Assembly: GCA_002491565.1 (NCBI GenBank) | Contig: DKWE01000060.1 | Span: 11,179 to 75,178, forward strand | DNA from: Lachnospiraceae bacterium UBA7160 | Lineage (GTDB): Bacteria; Bacillota; Clostridia; Lachnospirales; Lachnospiraceae | Direction of reading: 5' to 3' | DNA length: 64,000 nucleotides | Shown: positions 56,293-64,000 of the stretch, piece by piece | Layout: every line of letters begins with the position of its first letter | How positions within the stretch are numbered: position 1 is the stretch's first letter | Position numbers and translations under genes: made by a program | Notes under the pieces: model-generated | What the model saw: the letters and a program-made list of their open reading frames with translations, nothing else | The model's database searches: none | Told to the model about the DNA's origin: nothing

Positions 56293-57789
56293 ATGAAAGC
56301 ATCAAAGAATTACAAGTTTTGGTTTGCGACCGGGTCGCAGGATCTTTATGGGGATGAATGCCTCCGGAAAGTAGCGGAGCACTCGAAAATCATCGTTGAG
56401 AAGCTCAATGCTTCCGGTGTGCTGCCGTATGAAGTCGTCTGGAAGCCGACCCTGATCACGAATGAGGTCATCCGCCGCACATTTAATGAGGCGAATGCAG
56501 ACGAGGAGTGCGCTGGCGTCATCACCTGGATGCACACTTTCTCACCGGCGAAGTCCTGGATCCTGGGCCTGCAGGAGTTCCGCAAGCCGCTGCTGCACCT
56601 TCATACACAGTTTAATGAGGAGATCCCATACGATACCATCGATATGGACTTCATGAACGAGAACCAGTCCGCACACGGCGACCGTGAGTACGGCCACATT
56701 GTGACACGCATGGGCATCGAGCGCAAGGTCATCGTCGGACATTGGAATGACCGCCGCGTGCAGGAGCGGATCGCGTCCTGGATGCGCACAGCGATCGGTA
56801 TCATGGAGAGCAGCCATATCCGTGTGATGCGTATTGCGGACAACATGCGCAACGTAGCCGTGACCGAGGGCGACAAGGTTGAGGCTCAGATTAAGTTCGG
56901 CTGGGAGATCGACGCATATCCGGTCAACGAGATCGCAGAGGCGGTTCAGGCTGTTGGCAAAGCAGATGTCGATACACTGGTAGAAGAATATTACGACAAG
57001 TATGAAATTCTCCTGGAGGGCAGAGATGCGCAGGAGTTCCGCAGACATGTAGCAGTACAGGCGCAGATCGAGATCGGCTTTGAGCGTTTCCTGGAGGAAA
57101 AGAATTATCAGGCGATCGTGACGCACTTCGGAGATCTCGGCGCTCTGCAGCAGCTTCCGGGATTGGCGATCCAGCGCCTGATGGAGAAGGGCTATGGATT
57201 TGGCGGAGAGGGTGACTGGAAGACAGCGGCAATGGTGCGTCTGATGAAGATCATGACACAGAATGTACCGAACGCAAAGGGAACCTCTTTCATGGAGGAT
57301 TACACCTACAATCTCGTTCCAGGCAAGGAAGGCGTATTGGAGGCGCATATGCTTGAGGTTTGCCCGACCATCGCGGACGGCCCGGTCAAGATCAAGGTAA
57401 ATCCGCTTTCCATGGGCAACCGGGAGGATCCGGCGCGTCTCGTATTCACATCGAAGGAAGGACCGGCGATTGCCACCTCTCTGATCGATATGGGCAATCG
57501 TTTCCGCCTGATCATCAATAGTGTGGACTGCAAGAAGCCGGAAAAGGAGATGCCAAAGCTTCCGGTAGCGACCGCGTTCTGGACGCCGCAGCCGGATCTG
57601 GCGACTGGCGCTGAGGCGTGGATTCTGGCAGGCGGCGCGCACCACACCGCATTCTCCTACGATCTGACCGCGGAGCAGATGGGCGACTGGGCGGCAGCGA
57701 TGGGCATCGAGGCAGTCTTTATCGACAAAGATACGACCATCCGCAGCCTGAAGAATGAGCTGAGATGGAATTCTATCTATTATAGATAG
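56293..57789 (+). CDS. araA: L-arabinose isomerase
   Basis: 498 residues; converts L-arabinose to L-ribulose with Mn2+. Marks: FWFATGSQDLYGDECLRKV, VITWMHTFSPAKSWILGLQ and the metal ligands Glu/Glu/His/His, with E in YGFGGEGDWKTAAMVRLMKI, E in GTSFMEDYTY, and H in VLEAHMLEVCPTI and AGGAHHTAFSYDLT. Length fits the family. AAAGGAAGG precedes the ATG. araB and araD are not in the window, so this copy stands alone between an ATPase and a shikimate kinase. Confidence 0.96.
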   Translation: MKASKNYKFWFATGSQDLYGDECLRKVAEHSKIIVEKLNASGVLPYEVVWKPTLITNEVIRRTFNEANADEECAGVITWMHTFSPAKSWILGLQEFRKPLLHLHTQFNEEIPYDTIDMDFMNENQSAHGDREYGHIVTRMGIERKVIVGHWNDRRVQERIASWMRTAIGIMESSHIRVMRIADNMRNVAVTEGDKVEAQIKFGWEIDAYPVNEIAEAVQAVGKADVDTLVEEYYDKYEILLEGRDAQEFRRHVAVQAQIEIGFERFLEEKNYQAIVTHFGDLGALQQLPGLAIQRLMEKGYGFGGEGDWKTAAMVRLMKIMTQNVPNAKGTSFMEDYTYNLVPGKEGVLEAHMLEVCPTIADGPVKIKVNPLSMGNREDPARLVFTSKEGPAIATSLIDMGNRFRLIINSVDCKKPEKEMPKLPVATAFWTPQPDLATGAEAWILAGGAHHTAFSYDLTAEQMGDWAAAMGIEAVFIDKDTTIRSLKNELRWNSIYYR

Positions 57790-57852
57790 GATCAGAGGCT
57801 TTTTCAACTATCCTCTGGAATGATACTTTACTGGAAAAATAAATAGCAATAG

Positions 57853-57957
57853 AAGAGGGTGTTGCAGAACTGCCGGAATCTACATTCTATGGTATATAAC
57901 CGCTCGGTTACACTACCAGAGTTTGTGGCCTTGGAGTATTTTGCAGCACCCTCTTTC
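57853..57957 (+). terminator. Long hairpin with T-rich end after araA
   Basis: AAGAGGGTGTTGCA (from 57853) pairs with TGCAGCACCCTCTT (to 57955), with one G-U pair, followed by TTCCC. The loop is about 75 nt. The stem sequence resembles that of the hairpin at 27454-27528. Confidence 0.5.
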
Positions 57958-58033
57958 CCTATCATTTCTGTCAGTGATCAAATTTTGGAAAATACACAAA
58001 AAGTTGAACCTGTTACTCTATTATTTTTCGGCT

Positions 58034-58061
58034 TTGCAAATGCGAATAAAATGGATATAAT
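58034..58061 (+). promoter_or_regulatory. Probable promoter of aroK
   Basis: TTGCAA (58034-58039), a 16-bp spacer and TATAAT (58056-58061), 38 bp before the start codon. Confidence 0.6.
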
Positions 58062-58098
58062 GGAGTCCGGAATTATGTTTGGAAAGAATGGAGAAGCT

Positions 58099-58608
58099 AT
58101 GAAAAATAACATTTTTTTAATTGGTTTCATGGGAGCAGGGAAATCTTCTGTAGCACATGTTCTGCATCGCAGGTATGGGAAGCGGCTGATTGAGATGGAC
58201 GAGCAGATCGAGAAACAGGAGGGCCGAAAGATATCTGAGATCTTTGCGTCGGACGGGGAAGCGTACTTTCGCGGGCTGGAGACTGCGCTGCTGCGCGCTC
58301 TGGAGGGAGAGAGGGATGTGGTTGTCTCGTGCGGAGGAGGCGTTCCTCTGCGCTCGTGCAACGTAGAAGCAATGCGCGAAAGCGGCTGCATTGTATATCT
58401 CGCCGCGCGCCCGGAGACCATCTACGAACGTGTCAGGGATTCGCACAACCGTCCGCTTCTGGAGGGGAATATGTCTGTTTCCTACATACGCACGCTCATG
58501 GAAAAACGGCTTCCGGCATATCTCGCTGCTGCGGATGTGACCATTGAAACTGACGGCAAGTCTATGGGGACAATTGCAGCCGAGATTGTCCGGGCAATTG
58601 CACAGTAA
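58099..58608 (+). CDS. aroK: Shikimate kinase
   Basis: 169 residues; phosphorylates shikimate in the chorismate pathway. P-loop GFMGAGKSSVA (about 8-18), the shikimate site with EMDEQIEKQEGRKISEIF, GEAYFRGLETALL and VVSCGGGVPLR, then the LID with RPLLEG. The ATG at 58099 follows TGGAGAAGC. No other aro genes are near, so it is a stand-alone copy. Confidence 0.95.
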   Translation: MKNNIFLIGFMGAGKSSVAHVLHRRYGKRLIEMDEQIEKQEGRKISEIFASDGEAYFRGLETALLRALEGERDVVVSCGGGVPLRSCNVEAMRESGCIVYLAARPETIYERVRDSHNRPLLEGNMSVSYIRTLMEKRLPAYLAAADVTIETDGKSMGTIAAEIVRAIAQ

Positions 58609-58790
58609 CCAATCACCTTCTGTATATTTTTGGCATTTTAGTCTGGAATTGTGCTTTTTTGTATGGTAAGATATACAGATAGAGGGGAATGGAAGGTGTG
58701 CGGAGCTATTCTGCATGCTGCACTCCATTGATATTTGAGCGTGGAATGCACTGAGAGAAAAGGGAGTCAGGCTGGAAAGGGTTGCAGAGG

Positions 58791-61700
58791 ATGGACAGAC
58801 AGAAAGAACAGCTAATCATAAAGGCGATATCAGACAGCTATATGTCGATGCATCTGCTTGATATGAAGAAGGGCACTTATGAAGAACTGTACGCAGTTCC
58901 TGCGATACATCAGGAGCTGGACGGGCGCGGGCAGGTCAGGGAGACATTTAAGACGATGCTCGGCCATCTGGTCCGGAGCGAGAATTTACAGGAAGTGCTG
59001 GAATATATGGATTTAGAGGTTCTGGGCAGGAATATCCGTGACGGCGGCAAGAAAGAATGTGAATTTCTCAGTGTCTACGGAGGGTGGCGCAGGCTGCGTC
59101 TTTTGCCTGTATCCTGGGCGGAGGATGGGACTCCTGCGACCGGAATTCTGATGATTGAGTGTATCGACGAAGAAAAAGAACGCGAGTCAGAGTACCGGAA
59201 GCGCCTGGAGGATGCCATCCGGTTGAACGAGCGATTGAAATATGTCGATGAGCTGACAGGCTGTCTGAATAAGCAGGGCTTTTTTTCCTGGGTAAAAAAG
59301 AAGCTGAAGAAGCATCCTGAACGGCAATATGTGGTTTGCTACAGCGATATCAGCAACTTAGGCTATGTCAACAGCACCTCCGGCTATGAAATTGGCAATC
59401 AGCTTCTCCGCAGATGGGCTGCCTATATGAAGGAATCTCTCGCGGAGGATGAGACCTTTGCGCGTATTTCCGGCGACTGTTTTGCCACGTTTCTGCGGAT
59501 GGATAATGCAGGACGCAAGCAGGAGATCGAGGAGCTCTATGAAAAAGTAAGTAAACAGGTCAATGATTATTTCCAGCAGTTTGACCGTCATTTCTATGTC
59601 AATATATATACCGGGATCTATATGATTACGCAGAAGGATCTTCTGGACTTCTCAGTGGAACGGATGCTGAACAGCGCCGCGATTGCGCAGAAGAATGCCA
59701 AAGATACCGGCGGAAACAAGATCTCTTATTTCAACAATGATCAGTGGGAAAGGCGGTGGCGCAACATCGCCATCAAGCAGCACCTGTCTTCTGCCATCGA
59801 GGACGGCGAGATCGAGGCGTGGATCCAGCCGCAGTATGACTACCAGGCGAATAAGATTATCGGTGCGGAAGTATTGTGCAGGTGGAACAGCTCCTTTATG
59901 GGGAAGATTTCCCCGGCAGAATTTATCCCGGTGTTGGAGGAGAGCGGCCAGGTATTCGAACTGGATCTGTTCATGTGGGAGCAGGCGTGCAAATTTATGC
60001 GCAAATGTCTGGATAAGGAGGGCTGTGAACTGGTGCCGCTTTCTGTAAATATTTCCAGACGTGATATCATGGAGGAAAATCTCGGGGATTGTCTGCAGTC
60101 GCTGCTGAAAAAGTATGATCTGAGCCCGGAAGTCCTCCGGCTGGAAATCACAGAAAGCGCCTATATGAAGGAGCCTGAGAAACTGATTGAGCGTGTGCAG
60201 GAGCTGCAGAATATGGGCTTCATCATTGAGATGGACGATTTCGGCAGCGGATATTCTTCTCTGAATATGCTCAAAGAGGTGCCGGTCGATATTTTGAAGA
60301 TGGATTTGCACTTCCTTGCCCACAACGGACAGGGACGCAGGGGCGGCGGCAATATTATCAGCTCTGTCATCCGTCTCGCACAGGGGCTCAACATCGCGGT
60401 GATTGCAGAAGGCGTTGAGACAATGGAGCAGTCGGATCTGCTGAAGAATATGGGCTGCTTTATGATGCAGGGGTATTATTTTGCGAAGCCAATGCCGATG
60501 AAATCTTTTGAGGAGCTTCTCCAGACGGAGGAGACAGGCAAGATGCGCGGCAAGTTTGTGGATGACAATCTTGTCTATATTTATGACATCATGGATACGG
60601 ACAGCAAGAGCTCCTACATTTTTAATCATTTCAGCAATGCGTCGGCCGTGCTGGAATTTGACGGGGATCATGTGGAACTCATGTGTGTCAATGATGAGTA
60701 TCTGCATACTCTTGGGGATTATGAGGGAATCAGCAGGCAGCATATGAAGGACGGACTGTACCTCGTGCAGGAGGAGGACCGGGCGCTTGTCAAGGAAGCG
60801 ATATACGAGTCAATTGAGAAAGGACGCGCAGAGTGCGAGATTTTTCTGAAGCGGACAGCGCGCTGGGTGCGTGTGACGCTGCGGCATGTATTTAAGAGCC
60901 GCTCAGCAGATTACTTTTTCTGCGAAGTGGTGAATACGACAGAGGAGCATCGTCTGACTGTGCAGCTTAACAATCTGATGGAGGAAGTCAACAAGCAGAT
61001 CAATCTGCTTCCGGTCGGCGCATTCCGCTATGAGGCGGATGGAAAGCAGGAGTTTGCGTTTATCAGCGACGGCATGCTCTCCCTGCTAAAGTATCCGACG
61101 GTAGAGGCATTCCGCCGGAAATTTCACAATAACTTTCCGGAGATGATCTGCGCAGAAGACCGCGAGCGTGTGCTGCGGGAAATCGATGAGCAGATCGCGT
61201 GCACCGGCAGCTATGATTACTGCGAGTACCGTATTGAGACTGGAGATGGGACGCTGAAATGGGTGTACGACCATGGACGGCTTCTGACCGATGAAAACGG
61301 GAAAAAGTGGTTCTACGTTGTGATCGCGGATCTGGATCAGGTGAAACGGGAACGGCAGGAGAAGCTCTGGCAGGAGAAGAAATATCAGACGCTCGCGATG
61401 GTGCCGGGCGTGAACATGTTTGAGTATGACTGGGAAAGCGACTGCCTGCGGATGGACATGGTCAAAAAGAACGGTCGGCCGCGCACGATTTCTATAGAGC
61501 ACTATCTGGAGCAAATGGATGCGTGCGGCTGGGCGGCAAAGGAGACAACGGAGGTCATTCGCAAGGCGTTTGAGGAGGCATCCCAGAAAGTCGTAAGCGG
61601 ATCGTTCCGGTACGATGGACGCTTTGAAGGCGAGGAAATGCGGAATTACCGGTGCTTCTATGCAAGTGTTGCCGACGAGAACGGGAAAATTATCCGGATC

Positions 61701-62231
61701 GTCGGAAATGCGGCGAATATTGAGCAGGAGGCGCGGGAGATGTCTGGGTGGCGCGAACGTGCGCTGCGTGACAATATGACGGGGCTTTTGAATCATGATG
61801 CGACCATAGAGGCAATCCAGAGGCTGCTGTCGATCCACAGGGGCGGCGTGCTGATGATGCTGGATGTGGATAACTTCAAGCAGATTAATGATACGAGGGG
61901 ACATTTGTTCGGCGATAAGGTGTTGAAGCAGATTGCAGGGCTTTTGGCAGAAAAATTCCGCAAGACGGATGTCGTTGGCCGGTTCGGCGGGGACGAGTTC
62001 GCCATTTTCCTGCCGGAGGTGGGCGACCGTGATTTCGCTGCGGAGAAAGGACAGGAGGTTGCCGAGGCGCTGAAGAGTATCGAGATTGCGGAAAACAGGA
62101 CAGTACATGTGAGCATTGGCATTGCGGTAGATGATACCGGCGAAATTTCTGCGGAGAAGCTGCTGAATCAGGCAGATACGCTGTTGTATGACGCGAAGGC
62201 AAAGGGGAAAAACTGCATACGAATGGAATAA
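58791..62231 (+). CDS. Multidomain c-di-GMP protein: degenerate GGDEF, EAL, PAS, GGDEF
   Basis: 1146 residues, no membrane helix, no signal. The N-terminal part (1-130) is PAS-like. A first GGDEF fold (about 145-320) has the motif reduced to SGDCF, so it is catalytically dead. The EAL domain (about 335-585) has EVL for EAL, and keeps VNISRRD, LEITESA, DDFGSGYSSL, ILKMD and AEGVE, so phosphodiesterase activity is possible. A long middle region (about 590-980) looks like two or three PAS domains. The last 165 residues are an intact GGDEF domain: DELTG-like DNMTGLLNHD, DVDNFKQINDTRGH and RFGGDEFAIF. The protein may both make and break c-di-GMP depending on PAS ligands. I prefer the ATG at 58791; a TTG at 58782 is possible. 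Confidence 0.88.
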   Translation: MDRQKEQLIIKAISDSYMSMHLLDMKKGTYEELYAVPAIHQELDGRGQVRETFKTMLGHLVRSENLQEVLEYMDLEVLGRNIRDGGKKECEFLSVYGGWRRLRLLPVSWAEDGTPATGILMIECIDEEKERESEYRKRLEDAIRLNERLKYVDELTGCLNKQGFFSWVKKKLKKHPERQYVVCYSDISNLGYVNSTSGYEIGNQLLRRWAAYMKESLAEDETFARISGDCFATFLRMDNAGRKQEIEELYEKVSKQVNDYFQQFDRHFYVNIYTGIYMITQKDLLDFSVERMLNSAAIAQKNAKDTGGNKISYFNNDQWERRWRNIAIKQHLSSAIEDGEIEAWIQPQYDYQANKIIGAEVLCRWNSSFMGKISPAEFIPVLEESGQVFELDLFMWEQACKFMRKCLDKEGCELVPLSVNISRRDIMEENLGDCLQSLLKKYDLSPEVLRLEITESAYMKEPEKLIERVQELQNMGFIIEMDDFGSGYSSLNMLKEVPVDILKMDLHFLAHNGQGRRGGGNIISSVIRLAQGLNIAVIAEGVETMEQSDLLKNMGCFMMQGYYFAKPMPMKSFEELLQTEETGKMRGKFVDDNLVYIYDIMDTDSKSSYIFNHFSNASAVLEFDGDHVELMCVNDEYLHTLGDYEGISRQHMKDGLYLVQEEDRALVKEAIYESIEKGRAECEIFLKRTARWVRVTLRHVFKSRSADYFFCEVVNTTEEHRLTVQLNNLMEEVNKQINLLPVGAFRYEADGKQEFAFISDGMLSLLKYPTVEAFRRKFHNNFPEMICAEDRERVLREIDEQIACTGSYDYCEYRIETGDGTLKWVYDHGRLLTDENGKKWFYVVIADLDQVKRERQEKLWQEKKYQTLAMVPGVNMFEYDWESDCLRMDMVKKNGRPRTISIEHYLEQMDACGWAAKETTEVIRKAFEEASQKVVSGSFRYDGRFEGEEMRNYRCFYASVADENGKIIRIVGNAANIEQEAREMSGWRERALRDNMTGLLNHDATIEAIQRLLSIHRGGVLMMLDVDNFKQINDTRGHLFGDKVLKQIAGLLAEKFRKTDVVGRFGGDEFAIFLPEVGDRDFAAEKGQEVAEALKSIEIAENRTVHVSIGIAVDDTGEISAEKLLNQADTLLYDAKAKGKNCIRME

Positions 62232-62520
62232 ACGATTGCAGTTTAACAATCAGGCAGGGAGGCATGTCCACTTCTCTGGATATTGGCTGAGCTGATATGG
62301 AACAATAGAAGTATAGATGGGAAGAAATGGTGCATACTAAACAGAGAGTCATCTTGTTAAGGTTTGGCTGGCCTGGCCCGGGAGTAAGTCTGGATGTATC
62401 GGAGGGAGTTAGACGGGCTTTTCCAGGCAGAGGCTGGCTGGCCTGCAGCGTTATTTCAATATGGGGCGGCGGATTGCGCAGGGTGGAACGCCGTTTCCTA
62501 AAAGAAAAAGGAGACGTGTC

Positions 62521-64000
62521 ATGAAGGACAAAGTGTTTGGTGTACTCCAGCGGGTAGGGCGCAGCTTTATGCTGCCGATTGCGATTCTTCCGGTCGCTGG
62601 ACTGCTGCTCGGACTGGGCAGTTCCTTTACGAATGAGACAACGATAGAGACGTACCGCCTGGGGCGGATTCTGGGAGATGGTACGGTGCTTCACGCGCTG
62701 CTGGTAATCATGAATGAGGTCGGCAGCGCGATTTTTGACAATTTGCCGATTATTTTTGCGGTCGGTGTTGCGATTGGCATGGCGAAGCGGGAAAAGGAGG
62801 TTGCCGCTCTGTCAGCGCTGATTGCCTTTTTTGTGATGCACGTGGCGATCAATGGTATGCTGGTTCTGACCGGGCGGATCCTGGATGACGGATCGATTGC
62901 CCCGGAGGTGCTGGAGGGTACGATCGCATCTGCATGCGGCATCCCGACTCTTCAGATGGGCGTGTTCGGCGGTATCATAGTCGGAATCGGCGTGGCGTCG
63001 CTGCACAATCGGTTTCATCGGATCGAGCTGCCGAGCGGGCTTTCCTTTTTCGGAGGTTCGCGGTTTGTTCCGATTATATCGACGCTGGTCTATCTGTTTG
63101 TCGGAATCCTCCTGTATTTTATATGGCCTGCGGTGCAGAATGGCATTTACGCGCTGGGGGGTCTCGTGACTGGGACAGGCTATTTTGGGACACTGATCTT
63201 CGGTATCGTAAAAAGGGCGCTGATCCCGTTCGGACTGCATCATGTCTTCTATATGCCGTTCTGGCAGACAGCAGTTGGCGGGACGATGGAGGTCGGCGGT
63301 CAGCTCGTACAGGGCGGACAGAATATCTTTTTTGCTCAGCTTGCAGACGCGGCAAATATCACACATTTTTCTGCAGACGCGACAAGGTATTTTTCCGGTG
63401 AGTTTATTTTCATGATATTTGGCTTGCCGGGCGCAGCGCTTGCGATGTATCAGACCGCGCGTCCGGAGAAACGGCGGCAGGCGGGAAGCCTTCTGTTCTC
63501 TGCGTCGCTCGCCTGCATTTTCACAGGAATCACAGAGCCGCTGGAGTTTTCCTTCCTCTTTGTTGCACCGATACTGTTCGCGGTGCAGGTAATTCTGGCA
63601 GGAAGCGCCTACATGATCGCACATATGCTGAATATTGCAGTTGGGCTGACGTTCTCAGGCGGATTCATTGACCTGCTGCTGTTTGGAATCCTGCAGGGGA
63701 ACGCGAAGACGGGCTGGCTTCGGATTCTGCCGGTCGGTGCGGTGTATTTCCTGCTGTATTATCTGATTTTTCGGTATCTGATTCGCAAGTTCGATCTCAA
63801 GACACCGGGCCGTGAGGAAGAGGACGGTGAGACGCGGCTGTATACGAAAGCGGATGTCAATGCGAGAAGGAACGGTTCGCAGGGAACAGGGGCTGCTGGT
63901 GCGCAGGGCAGCGGGAACGTGCCGGAGGGTTATTCTGTTTCTGCGCAGATTGTCCGGGGGCTTGGCGGGGCGGCAAACATTGAGGATGTCGACTGCTGTG
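62521..64000 (+). CDS. PTS glucose/N-acetylglucosamine-type EIICB (partial)
   Basis: 493 codons are visible and the frame is open at the right edge. The EIIC part starts KVFGVLQRVGRSFMLPIAIL, has ten or so helices, MAKREKEVAALSALIAFF, LIPFGLHHVFYMPFW and the GITEPLEFSFLF motif that handles the sugar. A linker of Gly/Ala/Asn leads into the EIIB domain at QIVRGLGGAANIEDVDCC, where Cys493 is probably the phosphorylated residue. It imports and phosphorylates a hexose in the membrane; glucose, maltose-type and GlcNAc carriers are close in sequence and the exact sugar is not settled. AAAAAGGAGA precedes the ATG. The 289-bp region before it has repeated GGCTGGCCTG words but no recognised antiterminator. 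Confidence 0.9.
   Translation, partial: MKDKVFGVLQRVGRSFMLPIAILPVAGLLLGLGSSFTNETTIETYRLGRILGDGTVLHALLVIMNEVGSAIFDNLPIIFAVGVAIGMAKREKEVAALSALIAFFVMHVAINGMLVLTGRILDDGSIAPEVLEGTIASACGIPTLQMGVFGGIIVGIGVASLHNRFHRIELPSGLSFFGGSRFVPIISTLVYLFVGILLYFIWPAVQNGIYALGGLVTGTGYFGTLIFGIVKRALIPFGLHHVFYMPFWQTAVGGTMEVGGQLVQGGQNIFFAQLADAANITHFSADATRYFSGEFIFMIFGLPGAALAMYQTARPEKRRQAGSLLFSASLACIFTGITEPLEFSFLFVAPILFAVQVILAGSAYMIAHMLNIAVGLTFSGGFIDLLLFGILQGNAKTGWLRILPVGAVYFLLYYLIFRYLIRKFDLKTPGREEEDGETRLYTKADVNARRNGSQGTGAAGAQGSGNVPEGYSVSAQIVRGLGGAANIEDVDCC

Larger units (their letters stand above)
57790..58098. other. 309-bp gap between araA and aroK
   Basis: It holds the long hairpin at 57853-57957 and the aroK promoter at 58034-58061. 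Between the hairpin arms is a 75-nt stretch without recognisable content. The aroK frame is open back to 57859 but crosses the hairpin and promoter. Confidence 0.5.

Noticed and set aside
62232..62520. PTS antiterminator (RAT-type) element before the EIICB gene
   Set aside because: GGCTGGCCTG words repeat, but I could not draw a RAT/terminator pair with a T-run.
1..64000. tRNA, rRNA, transposase, integrase or phage genes
   Set aside because: None recognised by reading both strands; tRNAs could be confirmed absent only with a dedicated search.

Overview
The window looks like chromosomal DNA of an anaerobic gut member of the Lachnospiraceae (Clostridia). Support comes from the gene order of the S10-spc-alpha ribosomal cluster with a zinc-type S14, an L14e-like KOW protein between map and infA, families of the CD3324 and CD1871A type known mainly from Clostridia, a dlt operon, and strong AGGAGG ribosome binding sites throughout. 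Base composition is balanced to slightly GC-rich, except for an AT-rich stretch at about 220-2800.

Layout. 1-2800: the end of a probable MBL-fold hydrolase, then AT-rich accessory genes (nucleotidyltransferase, CD3324 family, short DUF1062, GNAT, and a frameshifted remnant). 2889-8312: a membrane/extracytoplasmic redox locus, with a ferredoxin-type membrane protein fused to a TlpA-like thioredoxin, a membrane protein ending in a CD1871A-like CXXC tail, and a secreted TlpA-like protein. Three tandem-repeat arrays lie in or beside it. 8633-14455: an AraC regulator divergent from a GH2 beta-galactosidase, then a GPH-family sugar symporter. 14641-18877: pyrG and ftsH, divergent. 19119-23786: dltA-B-C-D followed by a 49-codon gene that looks like DltX, in an unusual place.

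23787-35531: a catabolic locus for an unidentified acidic sugar. A PrpR-like regulator faces a solute-binding protein, two permeases, a cytoplasmic sialidase-fold protein, an iron-type alcohol dehydrogenase, PdxA2, a DUF1537 acid-sugar kinase and a DapA-like aldolase. The divergent control region carries three matching operator-like palindromes, one on each promoter side and one in the leader. 35450-36313: an rRNA-type methyltransferase whose 3' end overlaps the aldolase gene.

36471-36914: a compact module that reads as a type I toxin-antitoxin pair, a 25-codon hydrophobic peptide with a convergent antisense RNA driven by a perfect consensus promoter. 36926-54461: the S10-spc-alpha supercluster from rpsJ to rplQ with secY, adk, map, infA, rpmJ and rpoA, preceded by a structured leader. 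54630-64000: a Lon-like ATPase without the protease domain, araA, aroK, a large GGDEF/EAL/PAS protein, and the start of a glucose-type PTS EIICB that runs off the window.

No tRNA, rRNA, CRISPR array, transposase or replication origin was seen. All functions are read from sequence by eye; no search was run.
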